DNA of 64,000 bases from Leeuwenhoekiella polynyae (lineage in GTDB: Bacteria; Bacteroidota; Bacteroidia; Flavobacteriales; Flavobacteriaceae): NCBI RefSeq assembly GCF_042683665.1, contig NZ_JBHUOO010000024.1; one strand, written 5' to 3'. A program made the position numbers and the translations under genes. Shown piece after piece: positions 24,405 through 34,035 of this stretch (within the stretch, counting starts at the first letter, position 1; each line of letters begins with the position of its first letter). The notes under the pieces are model-generated. The model saw only the letters and a list, made by a program, of their open reading frames with translations. It was not told where the DNA came from and did no database searches.

Positions 24405-26372
24405 ATGAACCCTTTAAATGTTACTCAAAAACTCATCAACAACCATCTTGTAGCCGGCGAACTTATTCCGGGGGAAGAAATCGGTCTCAAGATCGATCAG
24501 GCTTTATTACAAGACGCAACCGGAACACTGGTGCAGCTTGAACTAGAAGCCATGAACTTAGACCGCGCCAAAACCGAGGTTGCGGTACAATATGTAGATC
24601 ATAATCTTTTGCAAACGGACTTTAAAAACGCCGATGATCACGCGTTTTTACACAGTGCGGCTCAAAAATTCGGGCTGTGGTTTAGCCGCCCCGGTAATGG
24701 TGTTAGTCATCCGGTGCATATGGAGCGGTTTGGCAAGCCCGGTAAAACACTGGTTGGGAGTGACAGTCACAGCTGTGCAGCCGGTTCGCTGGGCATGCTT
24801 GCAATCGGTACGGGGGGTCTGGATGTCGCGGCTGCTATTGCCGGACAACCTTATTTTGTAAAAATGCCGAACGTAATGGGGGTTAAGCTCACCGGTAAAT
24901 TACCTGATTGGGTGAGTGCCAAAGACGTAATTTTGGAAATGCTGCGCCGCCACGATGTAAAAGGAGGCGTGGGTAAGATCGTTGAATACTACGGAGACGG
25001 ACTGCAGCACCTTAGTGCTATGGATCGTCACGTGATCGCCAATATGGGAGCAGAACTGGGTGCTACAACAACGGTTTTTCCAAGTGATCAGGAAACCAAA
25101 CGCTTTTTAAAATCTCAGGACCGTGAAGCAGACTGGATTGAATTGGTTGCTGATGCAGGTTGTGAATATGATCTGCACGAACATATAGAACTGGATAAAC
25201 TGGTTCCCTTAATTGCATTGCCCACCAGTCCCGGAAACGTGGTTCCGGTAAGTGAGGTAGCCGGGAAACCCATTTCTCAGGTAGTGATTGGTTCTTCGGC
25301 AAACCCCGGGTTACGCGATTTTTGGATTGCCGGAGCGATTGTAAAAGGCAAATCGGTTAATCCGGATGTTTCTTTTGATGTCAATCCTACGAGCCGCCAG
25401 ATCATACAGAATATGATAGATACTAAAGCCTTTGCCAATCTGATTACTGCAGGAGCACGCTTTCACCAGAGTGGGTGTATGGGGTGTATTGGGATGGGGC
25501 AGGCCCCTGCGAGCGGTACCATCAGTTTGCGTACGATGCCGCGTAATTTCCCCGATCGTTCCGGGACTAAGGACGATCAGGTGCATTTGTGCAGTCCAGA
25601 GACCGCTGCTGCTTCGGCATTAACGGGTAAAATTACCGATCCTCGGGATTTAGCCGATCTGTATGCTATGACCTATCCACAGTATGAGGATCCGGAACTG
25701 CACATCATCAATAGGGATATGCTGGTTGCTCCGGCAGAAGACGGCAGTAAAGTAGCGCTGAAAAAAGGTCCGAATATCAAGTCCTTACCGCATATTGATG
25801 CACTTCAGGATCGTTATGAGATTCCGGTTTTACTGAAAATGGGAGATAATATTTCAACCGATGAGATCTTAAAAGCCGGTGCCGAAGTGCTTCCGTTTCG
25901 ATCGAATCTGCCTGAAATAAGCAAATACAGCTATACGGTGATAGATGAGACTTTTTACGACCGGGCCATGGAAACCAAACATCAGGAGGGTGGCCATATC
26001 GTGGTTGCCGGAGAAAACTATGCACAGGGTAGTAGTCGCGAGCACGCTGCTTTAGCCCCTAAATATCTGGGACAGGTTGCCGTAATCGCTAAAAGTTATG
26101 CGCGTATTGCCTGGCAGAATCTCGTGAATTTTGGAATCCTTCCGCTGGAGTTTGAGAATCCTGATGATCTGGAAAAAATAGAGCAGGGTGATACCATTCA
26201 GTTTAAAAATCTTCTTGATCTGGTCAAAAACAGAAATACTATAGAAGTACTTATTAAAAAAGAAACCGGGACCATTTCCATACCTACCAAACATACGCTG
26301 AGCGACCGGCAGATTCGTGTGTTATTAAAAGGAGGAATCATTAACGACTTTAAAGAGAAACTTTCCGTTTAA
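24405..26372 (+). CDS. Aconitate hydratase, Aquifex-type
   Basis: Interconverts citrate and isocitrate using a 4Fe-4S cluster. The cluster cysteines are C124 (SDSHSCAAG), C358 and C361 (SGCMGCIG). The C-terminal swivel domain carries GSSREHAALAP (about 545-555) with the catalytic Ser loop. The 655-residue length fits the short Aquifex-type subfamily, whereas most Bacteroidota use a mitochondrial-type enzyme of about 755 residues; both may exist in this genome. Base composition looks richer in G and C than the flanking genes. It stands alone, divergent from terC. It could also act on a homologue such as homoaconitate. Confidence 0.87.
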   Translation: MNPLNVTQKLINNHLVAGELIPGEEIGLKIDQALLQDATGTLVQLELEAMNLDRAKTEVAVQYVDHNLLQTDFKNADDHAFLHSAAQKFGLWFSRPGNGVSHPVHMERFGKPGKTLVGSDSHSCAAGSLGMLAIGTGGLDVAAAIAGQPYFVKMPNVMGVKLTGKLPDWVSAKDVILEMLRRHDVKGGVGKIVEYYGDGLQHLSAMDRHVIANMGAELGATTTVFPSDQETKRFLKSQDREADWIELVADAGCEYDLHEHIELDKLVPLIALPTSPGNVVPVSEVAGKPISQVVIGSSANPGLRDFWIAGAIVKGKSVNPDVSFDVNPTSRQIIQNMIDTKAFANLITAGARFHQSGCMGCIGMGQAPASGTISLRTMPRNFPDRSGTKDDQVHLCSPETAAASALTGKITDPRDLADLYAMTYPQYEDPELHIINRDMLVAPAEDGSKVALKKGPNIKSLPHIDALQDRYEIPVLLKMGDNISTDEILKAGAEVLPFRSNLPEISKYSYTVIDETFYDRAMETKHQEGGHIVVAGENYAQGSSREHAALAPKYLGQVAVIAKSYARIAWQNLVNFGILPLEFENPDDLEKIEQGDTIQFKNLLDLVKNRNTIEVLIKKETGTISIPTKHTLSDRQIRVLLKGGIINDFKEKLSV

Positions 26373-26482
26373 ATTATTTACTAGGAATACTTTGTGCTGC
26401 TTGTGCGATACAAATGCTCAAAACTACACCGGGATTATCTTATAAATGCGTTAATCTCTCAGCGTTATTGATTGATCAATAG

Positions 26483-26490
26483 TACATTTG
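26483..26490 (+). promoter_or_regulatory. -7 element before the decayed deaminase gene
   Basis: TACATTTG fits TAnnTTTG exactly. It overlaps a TTG that could be read as a start codon and so favours the ATG at 26515. No clear -33 element was found. Confidence 0.4.
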
Positions 26491-26514
26491 ACAGCTGTTT
26501 ATGAGCAACAGGAT

Positions 26515-26823
26515 ATGGAAGAAAACCTACATAAAAAATACCTGCGACGTGCCAATAATTGGGCTCATCAAGGAAAAGAGGTAAGAGGAGGAGGCGCTTT
26601 TGGTGCGGTTATCGCAAAAGATACGCTCCGAATTGCAGCAGGTACTAATCGGGTAGGAGCTCCTACAGATTGTATGCAGCACGCAGGACCGGCGGTAATT
26701 CAGGAAGCTGGTAAGCCGTTAAATTCTAAGTATTTATCAGGCTGTTCACATACCGGAAAAAGCCATGCAGCATTTAATTTAAAACAAGTACTGCGTGAGG
26801 AAGCCCTTGCAGTCTGGAACTAG
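26515..26823 (+). pseudogene. Truncated, catalytically dead cytidine/guanine-deaminase-like protein
   Basis: A 102-residue product. The first half (AHQGKEVRGGGAFGAVIAKDTLRIAAGTNRV) follows the start of GuaD-like guanine deaminases, where GGPFGAVIVKDG is usual. The zinc site is lost: HAE reads HAG, and the PCxxC segment is replaced by GCSHTGKSH. It ends about 50 residues short of the family length. The frame is intact and follows a -7 element, so it may still be expressed. It is 4 bp before the FNT channel gene. It is either a decaying gene or a repurposed fold; I lean to decay. Confidence 0.5.
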
Positions 26824-26827
26824 AATT

Positions 26828-27673
26828 ATGAGCGAAGAAGAAGTTAAGCAGCAGAATATAGATCAGGAACTGGAGAAATCTGAAATTTCTGAAGAATCTC
26901 AGGCAAAAAGTCACGGGGAGATTTTAAAAGAGCAAATCTGTGAAGGAAAAAAAATATATACTCTAAGCACCAGCAGTGTGTTGATGAGTTCGCTTACAGC
27001 GGGTTTAGAGCTGGGTTTCAGTTTTATGATGCTGTGTAGTGTGTTTTACTTTTTCTCAGATACCCTGCCTGAAGCAAGTTTATTCAAAATTATTGCTCTG
27101 GTCTATCCCTTAGGATTTATACTGGTTGTTTTAGGGCAATCCATTTTATTTACGGAACAAACCTCCTTATTAACGCTGCCGGTTTTAAATCGTAAACAAA
27201 GTCTTGCCAGTCTGTTGAGAATTTGGGGGCTGGTTATTTTAGGAAACTTAATAGGAGGGTGGCTCATCGCATTGGTAATGCTTTGGCTGGGGCCTCAACT
27301 TCATATTTTTGATACTGAAACAATCGTGAAAATTGGTACTCACGTTGCTGACTTTTCGTTACCTACTATCCTGGTAAGCGCAATTCTTGCAGGGTGGATG
27401 ATGGGATTACTCTCGTGGTTGGTTACTTCTTCAAAAGATACGGTAAGCCGCATCATTATTATATTTCTCATCACAGCTACTATGGCCTTTGCCGGTTTAC
27501 ATCACAGTATCATTGGTAATATAGAAGTCTTTAGCGCCTACCTTTTAGGTCCTGAACTTACATTAGGAAGATACCTTTGGGTTCAATCTACCGCATTACT
27601 AGGTAATGCGGTAGGCGGAGCATTCTTTGTCGCGTTGCTGAAATACAGAGCTTTTGTAAATAATGTGAGTTAA
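26828..27673 (+). CDS. Formate/nitrite transporter (FNT) family protein
   Basis: A 281-residue protein from the ATG at 26828. After a charged cytosolic N-terminus (about 1-60) come six membrane segments. Family features include the GFSFMMLCSVF segment (about 85-95), LGQSILFTEQTSLLTLPVLNRK (FTEQ near 135), GNLIGGW, and GLHHSIIGNIE (about 220-230) with the conserved His. It should form a pentameric channel for formate, nitrite or a related small anion. The position next to a deaminase-like fragment gives no clue to substrate. It lacks a pyruvate formate-lyase neighbour, so FocA is not implied. Confidence 0.85.
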   Translation: MSEEEVKQQNIDQELEKSEISEESQAKSHGEILKEQICEGKKIYTLSTSSVLMSSLTAGLELGFSFMMLCSVFYFFSDTLPEASLFKIIALVYPLGFILVVLGQSILFTEQTSLLTLPVLNRKQSLASLLRIWGLVILGNLIGGWLIALVMLWLGPQLHIFDTETIVKIGTHVADFSLPTILVSAILAGWMMGLLSWLVTSSKDTVSRIIIIFLITATMAFAGLHHSIIGNIEVFSAYLLGPELTLGRYLWVQSTALLGNAVGGAFFVALLKYRAFVNNVS

Positions 27674-27719
27674 AAATCTTAAATTAAGGGAGTTGCCGTT
27701 ACCTAAAAAACCATCGATT

Positions 27720-28277
27720 ATGAAACCAGGAGTAGGATTATTAGTTGTACTGATATTGGTCTCTTGTGGAAGTTCTAAAAACAGGGATGCCACGACCAAT
27801 GCACATTTGAATCAATGGATAGCAGACCGGTCTTTTGAAATCGAATCTAATTTTGCCATGCCTATGAATACGGTAGCGGTAAGTGCAGTTCTTAACAGTA
27901 GTATTTTAGGTCCCGGAAACAATTCAGGTCAAATAAATCTTATCGGGAATCCGAATTATCTTCGGATTAAAGGGGATAGTGTTTATGCTGAATTACCCTT
28001 TTTCGGAGAACGAAGAATGGGTGGCGGTTACACGAACAGAGACACCGGTATCAACATAGAAGATATCGCCAAAGATTATGCGGTAACTACGAAGCGGGGC
28101 ATGTATATCATTACCTTTTCAGCCAAAGACAAACAAGGAAATGAAGCTTATAATTTTATCCTCAATTTGAGTCCGAATTTAAATGCTAATTTTTCAGTAA
28201 ACAGTACGCAGCGTACCGTGATGCAGTTTCGTGGTGCTGTAGCTGAACTTCAAGAAAAAGAGCAGGATTCAGAATAA
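27720..28277 (+). CDS. DUF4251-type lipoprotein
   Basis: A 185-residue protein from the ATG at 27720; an in-frame TTG nine codons earlier is not needed. The signal ends in the lipobox LVSCGSS (Cys near residue 17). The mature part matches the DUF4251 family of Bacteroidota: the IADRSFEIESNFAMP segment, YLRIKGDSVYAELPFFGER, and the terminal GAVAELQE. The role is unknown. It lies 46 bp after the FNT gene. Confidence 0.82.
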   Translation: MKPGVGLLVVLILVSCGSSKNRDATTNAHLNQWIADRSFEIESNFAMPMNTVAVSAVLNSSILGPGNNSGQINLIGNPNYLRIKGDSVYAELPFFGERRMGGGYTNRDTGINIEDIAKDYAVTTKRGMYIITFSAKDKQGNEAYNFILNLSPNLNANFSVNSTQRTVMQFRGAVAELQEKEQDSE

Positions 28278-28549
28278 ATTGAGAAAGCTTTTTACTCAAA
28301 CTTCAAAAGGAGTCTAAAGAAAACAGAGCTTTAATACGGAATCCTGTTACTTGAAGACCTGAAAGTTGCAGCCTGTATGCTCTGATCTTGAAAAAGCATG
28401 ATTTGCTCTACTGGATAATCGAGCTTTATAAGCACGCGATACAATCACGCGCTAACACGTATTCTAGAAATGGATTGTTCAGTTTCATGCTTCGCGGACC
28501 TGCCTTTGTCAGACGGACCGGTTTGCTTCAAAGGGATTTCCCGGTATGC

Positions 28550-28729
28550 CTAGCGTTTCTTCACCACAAAGGGCACTAATAAGGAAGCTATAGTACCTAC
28601 TACAATCCCTCCAATGGCTCCAAGCTTGAGTGAATTTACAAGTTTGTGGGTGTCCAGATAGTAGAAGCCAAATACAAAGATAAGCACGGCTAAAAATGTT
28701 ATTAGGAAAATTTTAATTCGGTAATTCAT
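28550..28729 (-). CDS. 59-residue membrane protein
   Basis: A short minus-strand frame with ATG at 28729 and stop TAG at 28550. The product has two hydrophobic segments (about 6-23 and 35-55), a short polar loop with DTHKLVNS between, and a KKR end. Coding is supported by the amphipathic layout and by two clean membrane spans; no promoter was identified. I do not recognise the family. Confidence 0.5.
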   Translation of the reverse strand: MNYRIKIFLITFLAVLIFVFGFYYLDTHKLVNSLKLGAIGGIVVGTIASLLVPFVVKKR

Positions 28730-28973
28730 AACTGATTTTTTTGGTTACACGCTAATCGAGGTTTACAAGCTTATTCACCCCGAAGTAAAAAGTCGTTCTT
28801 AAGTACCCTTAAGGTTGCTTTAAAAATATTTTTATATAAATTACAAAATCAGTTTTTAAGGATTCTTAAGTCTAGGGTTAATTCCTATTATTTTAAGAAA
28901 ACTATAGCATACTGCCTGGGTGCATTTAAAAGATCTTTAGCCAGAGTCCTAAAAAAATAATTTTTATAACCCG

Positions 28974-29098
28974 TTTATTGGCGCCGACAAAGGGTTTAAT
29001 ACCCCGAGGCTTGCCTCGAAATTGAAAATTTGTTGCTAACGAATGCCTCGTGGGCCTGCCTTTGTCGGCAGACAGGCTTGCCCCGAGGTAGTTTACTT
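28974..29098. repeat. Dispersed ~125-bp element, copy 2
   Basis: Near-identical to copies at 6813 and 37588, in the same orientation. It occupies the gap before a TonB receptor gene. The rest of the 28730-29206 gap shows only AT-rich sequence. Confidence 0.85.
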
Positions 29099-29206
29099 TA
29101 AGTTGTTTGCTTGTTGCAGCGTGGGGCATTCTAGCCAAATTTTTAAAAAAAATACAACATTTGCAAAATAGAACCGTCTTTATAATAAATCAATCAACTA
29201 TCTATA

Positions 29207-31570
29207 ATGCAGATTTATCTAAGGCCTGCTCCAGGCAGTAATTCCATGTTGCTTTCTCTCCTTTTTCTTTTTTTATTCAGTAGTATGGGGATAACTGCTC
29301 AGGAGACTTATACGCTAAGCGGTAGCATTACCGATGCTAAAAACGGAGAAGAACTGCCAGGTGCCAGTGTTTGGATCAAAGAACTAGAAACCGGTGGCAC
29401 TACGAATGCGTATGGTTTTTATTCCATTACCGTGCCTCAGGGTAGCTATACGCTAAGCATCAGTTACGTGGGCTATACCACTCAAGAACAGCGAATCGAG
29501 TTTACAGATAATAGAGAATTGCACATCGAATTAATTCCGGAATCAACCTCTTTACAGGAAGTGGTTATTTCGTCTAAGAAAAAAGATCTGAATGTGACCT
29601 CTACTCAAATGAGTGCCAATACGCTCAATATGCAGGAGATTGCTAAAGTGCCGGTTTTGTTTGGTGAGAAAGATGTGCTAAAAACCATACAATTGTTACC
29701 GGGTATTAAAGCCAATGAAGTAGGGAGTGGTTTTTTTGTGCGTGGGGGGAGTGCCGGGCAAAACCTCATTCTTTTGGATGAAGCTCCTGTTTACAATGCC
29801 TCACATATGTTGGGTTTATTTTCGGTATTCAATTCGGATGCGATCAAAGACCTCACGTTGTACAAAGGACACATTCCTGCAAACTATGGAGGCAGAGCCT
29901 CTTCGGTGATGGATGTACAGATGAATAACGGGAATAACAAAGGTTTTTCTGCTTCCGGAGGAATTGGTACTATTGCTTCCCGACTCACTATAGAGGCGCC
30001 TATTGTAAAAGATAAAGGTTCGTTTATGCTTTCTGGCAGGCGTACCTATTTGGATTTATTTTTAAAATTATCTAATGATGAAGATACCCGCAATACGTCG
30101 CTTTATTTTTATGATTTTAATGCAAAAGCCAACTATAAAATAGGCGCTAACGACCGGATTTATCTTTCGGGGTATTTTGGGAGAGACCAGTTTGGGTTTA
30201 GTGATGAGTTTGGTTTTGACTGGGGAAATACCACAGCAACCTTACGCTGGAATCATCTTTTTAACGATAAACTATTCTCAAACACTACGGTGCTCTATAG
30301 TGATTACAACTACCGGGTTGAAATAGGAGGGGATGAGGGGCAAAATAACGGCTTCAGTATTGAATCGGCTATTGAAGATTTTAGCCTTAAACAAGATTAT
30401 AAGTATTATTGGAATAACTCTAATACCGTGCAATTTGGCTGGAATGCGACCCGACATCATTTTGTTCCGGGAGAAATTAGAAGTGAAGCCAATGCTAATG
30501 TGAATGATTTATTGCTTCAGAAAAAGTATGCCTGGGAAGCCGGAGTTTACCTCTCTGATGAACAAGAGATTACCGATAACCTGCGTGCCAATTTCGGACT
30601 CCGCTATTCGTGGTTTGCACAAACCGGCCCCGGAGCTATTTTCACGTACGATGCCGAGGGAGATATAGCCAGTACCACAACTTATGATTCCGGTGAATTT
30701 GTAAAAACCTATGGGGGTTTTGAACCCAGGGTAGGGCTTACCTATCTGCTTTCTGAAGCGAGTTCGATCAAGGCATCGTACAACCGCAACCGGCAGTATT
30801 TGCATTTGATCTCCAATTCGACCAGTGGAACTCCCATAGACCTGTGGATTCCCAGTAGCAATAACGTAAAACCACAGCTTTCTGATCAGTATGCCTTAGG
30901 CTATTACCGAAATTTTAAGAACAATACTTTTGAAACTTCAGTGGAAGTGTATTACAAAGGCATGCAAAATCAGATCGATTACCGCACCGGAGCTGAACTG
31001 ATCTTCAATGAAAATGTAGAATCTCAGTTGTTGTTTGGTAAAGGCTGGTCGTATGGAGCCGAGTTTTATTTCAAGAAAAACCTTGGGCGCTTTACCGGAT
31101 GGTTGAGTTATACCTGGTCTAAAACCGAACGTAAATTTGACGGTATCGATACCGGAAATCCGTATCCCGCAAGTTGGGATCGTACGCACGATCTTTCTTT
31201 GGTAGGAATGTATCAGTTGAGTCCCAAGTGGTCCTTATCGGCTACATTTGCCTATCGTACGGGAAATGCCGTTACCTTTCCTGTAGGGAAATATGAGGTA
31301 GATGACGAAGTGGTAAACCTCTACGATACGCGGAATGCCAACCGATTCCCGGCGTATCACCGTTTAGATCTCGGAGCAACCCGAAGCATTAAAAAGACCA
31401 AAAAGTGGGAGATGAGTACCACCTTTTCCTTATACAATGCGTATGGCAGAAAGAATGCGTATCAAATCAATTTTAAAGAAGCCGAAAATGACCCCAACCG
31501 AACCGAAGCCGTCAAACTCTCCTTATTCAGTTTTTTCCCAGCTGTTTCGTGGAATTTTAAATTCAATTAA
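29207..31570 (+). CDS. TonB-dependent receptor with carboxypeptidase-regulatory-like N-domain
   Basis: A 787-residue outer-membrane transporter. A signal peptide (about 14-31, ending GITAQ) is followed by a carboxypeptidase-regulatory-like domain (about 35-115: YTLSGSITDAKNGEELPGASV, shown in part), then the plug (about 130-225: KTIQLLPGIKANEVGSG, FVRGGSAGQNLILLDEAPVY in part), and a barrel ending in the aromatic FFPAVSWNFKFN, the normal C-terminal insertion signal. The DUF4249 lipoprotein gene starts one base after the stop codon. The two act as a receptor and surface lipoprotein pair in place of SusC/SusD. The ligand is unknown. Confidence 0.92.
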   Translation: MQIYLRPAPGSNSMLLSLLFLFLFSSMGITAQETYTLSGSITDAKNGEELPGASVWIKELETGGTTNAYGFYSITVPQGSYTLSISYVGYTTQEQRIEFTDNRELHIELIPESTSLQEVVISSKKKDLNVTSTQMSANTLNMQEIAKVPVLFGEKDVLKTIQLLPGIKANEVGSGFFVRGGSAGQNLILLDEAPVYNASHMLGLFSVFNSDAIKDLTLYKGHIPANYGGRASSVMDVQMNNGNNKGFSASGGIGTIASRLTIEAPIVKDKGSFMLSGRRTYLDLFLKLSNDEDTRNTSLYFYDFNAKANYKIGANDRIYLSGYFGRDQFGFSDEFGFDWGNTTATLRWNHLFNDKLFSNTTVLYSDYNYRVEIGGDEGQNNGFSIESAIEDFSLKQDYKYYWNNSNTVQFGWNATRHHFVPGEIRSEANANVNDLLLQKKYAWEAGVYLSDEQEITDNLRANFGLRYSWFAQTGPGAIFTYDAEGDIASTTTYDSGEFVKTYGGFEPRVGLTYLLSEASSIKASYNRNRQYLHLISNSTSGTPIDLWIPSSNNVKPQLSDQYALGYYRNFKNNTFETSVEVYYKGMQNQIDYRTGAELIFNENVESQLLFGKGWSYGAEFYFKKNLGRFTGWLSYTWSKTERKFDGIDTGNPYPASWDRTHDLSLVGMYQLSPKWSLSATFAYRTGNAVTFPVGKYEVDDEVVNLYDTRNANRFPAYHRLDLGATRSIKKTKKWEMSTTFSLYNAYGRKNAYQINFKEAENDPNRTEAVKLSLFSFFPAVSWNFKFN

Positions 31571-31571
31571 G

Positions 31572-32414
31572 ATGAAAACTACTCGTGCACTATTAAGAAC
31601 CGGTCTTTTACTTTGTGTCCTGTTTGTTTCTTGTGAAGAAGTGATCGAACTCGATCTGGATACCCAAGAGCCTCAGCTTGTTATAGCAGGTTTTATCAGT
31701 GATGGTCAAGGACCGTACACCGTACGCATTAGTAGAAGCGTGGCTTTTTACGATACCAACAACTTTCCTGTGGAAGAACATGCAAACGTGCGTATTACGA
31801 GTGATGAAGGCATAACCGAAGTACTTACCCAAACGAGTCCGGGTGTCTATCAAACTGCTCACCTACGCGGGCAGCGCGGGGTAGCTTATACGTTAGACGT
31901 TGCTTTAGACGGGACGTCCTATTCTGCTACGAGCAGGATACCTGCTGAATCCATCGCATTAGACTCGATTCAGGTAGGCTATAAAAAGGCCTCTATATTT
32001 CAGGAAGCAGGTTATTATGCCATCGCATATTTTAAGGATCCACCTGATGTAGCCAATTATTACCGCCTGCAGGTCTTGGTGAATGGTGAAGAATATGTGT
32101 TTAGGGATGATGAAGAAACCGATGATGACGGAACTCGCGACACCAATTTCTGGTTGTTACGCGATAAATTCACCGATGGCAATGTGCAGGATTATGAATT
32201 TCCGCATCGGTTAGCACCCGGAGATACGTTACATGTGAGGTTGCAACAAGTAGACCGCATTACTTTTGATTATTACCGAACTTTAGTTGATGTACTTTCC
32301 GGAGGTGGAATCGCTCCGGCCAATCCGATCACGAATTGGGATCCCGAAGTCCTGGGTTATTTTGGAGCCCTTTCAGAAACCGAAACAACGGTTGTTGTAC
32401 CGGAGGAGCAATAA
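31572..32414 (+). CDS. DUF4249 surface lipoprotein
   Basis: A 280-residue lipoprotein from the ATG at 31572. Longer in-frame starts would lie inside the receptor gene and lack a signal. The lipobox is LFVSC (Cys near residue 21) followed by EE and an acidic stretch. The mature part starts EPQLVIAGFISDG, as in DUF4249 proteins that accompany TonB receptors in Bacteroidota. It has an Ig-like beta-rich layout. Expected at the outer membrane as the ligand-capturing partner of the receptor just upstream. Confidence 0.87.
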   Translation: MKTTRALLRTGLLLCVLFVSCEEVIELDLDTQEPQLVIAGFISDGQGPYTVRISRSVAFYDTNNFPVEEHANVRITSDEGITEVLTQTSPGVYQTAHLRGQRGVAYTLDVALDGTSYSATSRIPAESIALDSIQVGYKKASIFQEAGYYAIAYFKDPPDVANYYRLQVLVNGEEYVFRDDEETDDDGTRDTNFWLLRDKFTDGNVQDYEFPHRLAPGDTLHVRLQQVDRITFDYYRTLVDVLSGGGIAPANPITNWDPEVLGYFGALSETETTVVVPEEQ

Positions 32415-32420
32415 ACGTGT

Positions 32421-32472
32421 GAAGGGGTAAACTGGTTCAGACTTATTTTTGAACCCAGTATACCTCTTTAAT
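32421..32472 (+). terminator. Probable terminator after the receptor/DUF4249 operon
   Basis: GGGTAAACTGGTTCA pairs, with two single-base bulges, with TGAACCCAGTATACC around a T-rich loop. It is followed by TCTTTAAT, only a modest U tract. Confidence 0.5.
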
Positions 32473-32560
32473 AATTCTATTTTACATAATGTAAATTATA
32501 GAACATTTAATACTATTAGAATAATAGTACTTTTGAGTGCTATTTGATATAATTACAGAT

Positions 32561-33199
32561 CTAATTTACCTTTTTAATAACTCCAAACACAAGTTTATCA
32601 CTGTCTGATGAAGATGAACGGTATAAATATGAATTGTCCTCCAGTATTTCAATAATCTCAACATCAATACGGTTTCCTATTTTTTCTTTGTCTTTATCCA
32701 AAGGAAGTTTAAGTGTTGTTAAAACATATTTGTTATCATCGATCCAATCTATTTTATAAACTTGACGTTGATCTTTATATCCTCTCTTTTCAATCTGTCG
32801 TTTTCTTCTTCTTAAGATACGCGTTCGATTATAGGCTGCTTGAACATATTTAAATTCACCTTTTCTAAACTGCTTACATCTTTGTATGTCTTCACTTTTG
32901 AGAGAACTAGTTCTGTACTTTGGATTTACAAAATAATATACGGCTCTCCATTCTTCATTTAGCATCCTCATTGGATGTTTGAGTTTGCCATTCATAAAAT
33001 GTTCTAGACATCCCTTTTGCCAACCTACGTTGTGATAGGTAGTCAAATCACTATTTATCTTGACATCATATCGTTTGCCGATACTATCAACTTTATATGT
33101 TATCACAACATTTTCTACTTTCTCAACATCTTCGACAAATGTTTGACAAATGGCTACTTGGTAGAATAGCAACATTAAAATTAGTGTACATCTGGTCAT
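32561..33199 (-). CDS. Exported protein of unknown function
   Basis: A 212-residue protein from the ATG at 33199, which puts a signal peptide (LILMLLFYQVAICQ) at the N-terminus. The longer frame to 33295 would add a second unlikely hydrophobic stretch. The mature part is basic in the middle (RILRRRKRQIEKRGYK near residue 130) and ends in a beta-rich region. Bases are AT-rich and no family is recognised. It sits alone between the receptor operon and the repeat-rich region. Confidence 0.6.
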   Translation of the reverse strand: MTRCTLILMLLFYQVAICQTFVEDVEKVENVVITYKVDSIGKRYDVKINSDLTTYHNVGWQKGCLEHFMNGKLKHPMRMLNEEWRAVYYFVNPKYRTSSLKSEDIQRCKQFRKGEFKYVQAAYNRTRILRRRKRQIEKRGYKDQRQVYKIDWIDDNKYVLTTLKLPLDKDKEKIGNRIDVEIIEILEDNSYLYRSSSSDSDKLVFGVIKKVN

Positions 33200-33417
33200 A
33201 TAACAAACTTGATAAAAAAGAAACAAATAAAGGCTGCACAAAACTTTTAAAACAACGCAGAAAATTATAGAACAAAAGTGTAATAATAGGCGCATTCTAA
33301 CACTTTTATTTTCATTTATCTGTCAACGTCATCCTGAACTGGTTTCAGGATCTCATCCAACTGTCACGTTGAGCGTGTCACCTTGAGCTTGTCGAAGTGG
33401 AATCGATATGTCACCAT

Positions 33418-33475
33418 GACTTTTCGATACAAATTATACTGCGTTAACACTTCGTATCATTCACTCCAACTCCGG
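33418..33475. repeat. 58-bp direct repeat, copy A
   Basis: Begins GACTTTTCGATACAAATTAT and ends TCCGG. It contains the inverted pair GATAC/GTATC, so it can fold into a hairpin. Its partner is at 33735, with about six differences. Confidence 0.8.
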
Positions 33476-33734
33476 TTCTACTAATTATTATCGTAAAATA
33501 ATCTTTGAGTGACTGTTGCGATTTCTCAGGTGTTAAAAAGCTGCTTTGAACTGACTGCTCAAAATTTACGTATTCCATACAAGGACCCGGAATTTTTCAA
33601 ATATGCGATTCTCAGGGATTGGGCTTTTTCGTTTTTTCAGGCATCTGGTTCCAAAGCTTAGGGATTAGGATTCTAGCCGTCTGTCAGATGATTGTCACAT
33701 CGAGCGCAGTCGAGATGCTGTTGGTTTCTATAAA

Positions 33735-33792
33735 GACTTTTCGATACAAATTATACTGCGTTGGTACTTCGTATCATTCACTTAAAGTCCGG
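33735..33792. repeat. 58-bp direct repeat, copy B
   Basis: Same length and start as the copy at 33418. Differences cluster at two spots, the centre (AAC to GGT) and near the right end. Confidence 0.8.
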
Positions 33793-34035
33793 TCTTTTTT
33801 ACGTAAAGTCATTTCGACCTTAAAATCACTTACGATTAAAACTAAAAAAACAGTTTTACGTTTAATATTCTTTATATGCTATGTACTTGTCAGACGTATT
33901 TGATGAGTGGTTGATGTGTCTTATTGTAGGGGTTAAATGGGCTTATACACGGGTAAACCCCGGCTGATTTACGGGTGAACTATGGATAAATTATGGTTGA
34001 AGAATGCTTTGTGAAGTACTATAAAACGGTTTTGA

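Larger units (their letters stand above)
33296..34035. other. 740-bp gap without genes
   Basis: Holds common flavobacterial intergenic sequence (GTCACCTTGAGCTTGTCGAAG near 33377) and the 58-bp repeat pair described next. No open frame with coding character was seen on either strand. Confidence 0.6.

Noticed and set aside
24356..24541. Short plus-strand frame before aconitase
   Set aside because: It overlaps the aconitase start in another frame and has no coding character.
31437..31571. Longer N-terminus of the DUF4249 protein
   Set aside because: It would overlap the receptor gene and hide the signal peptide and lipobox.
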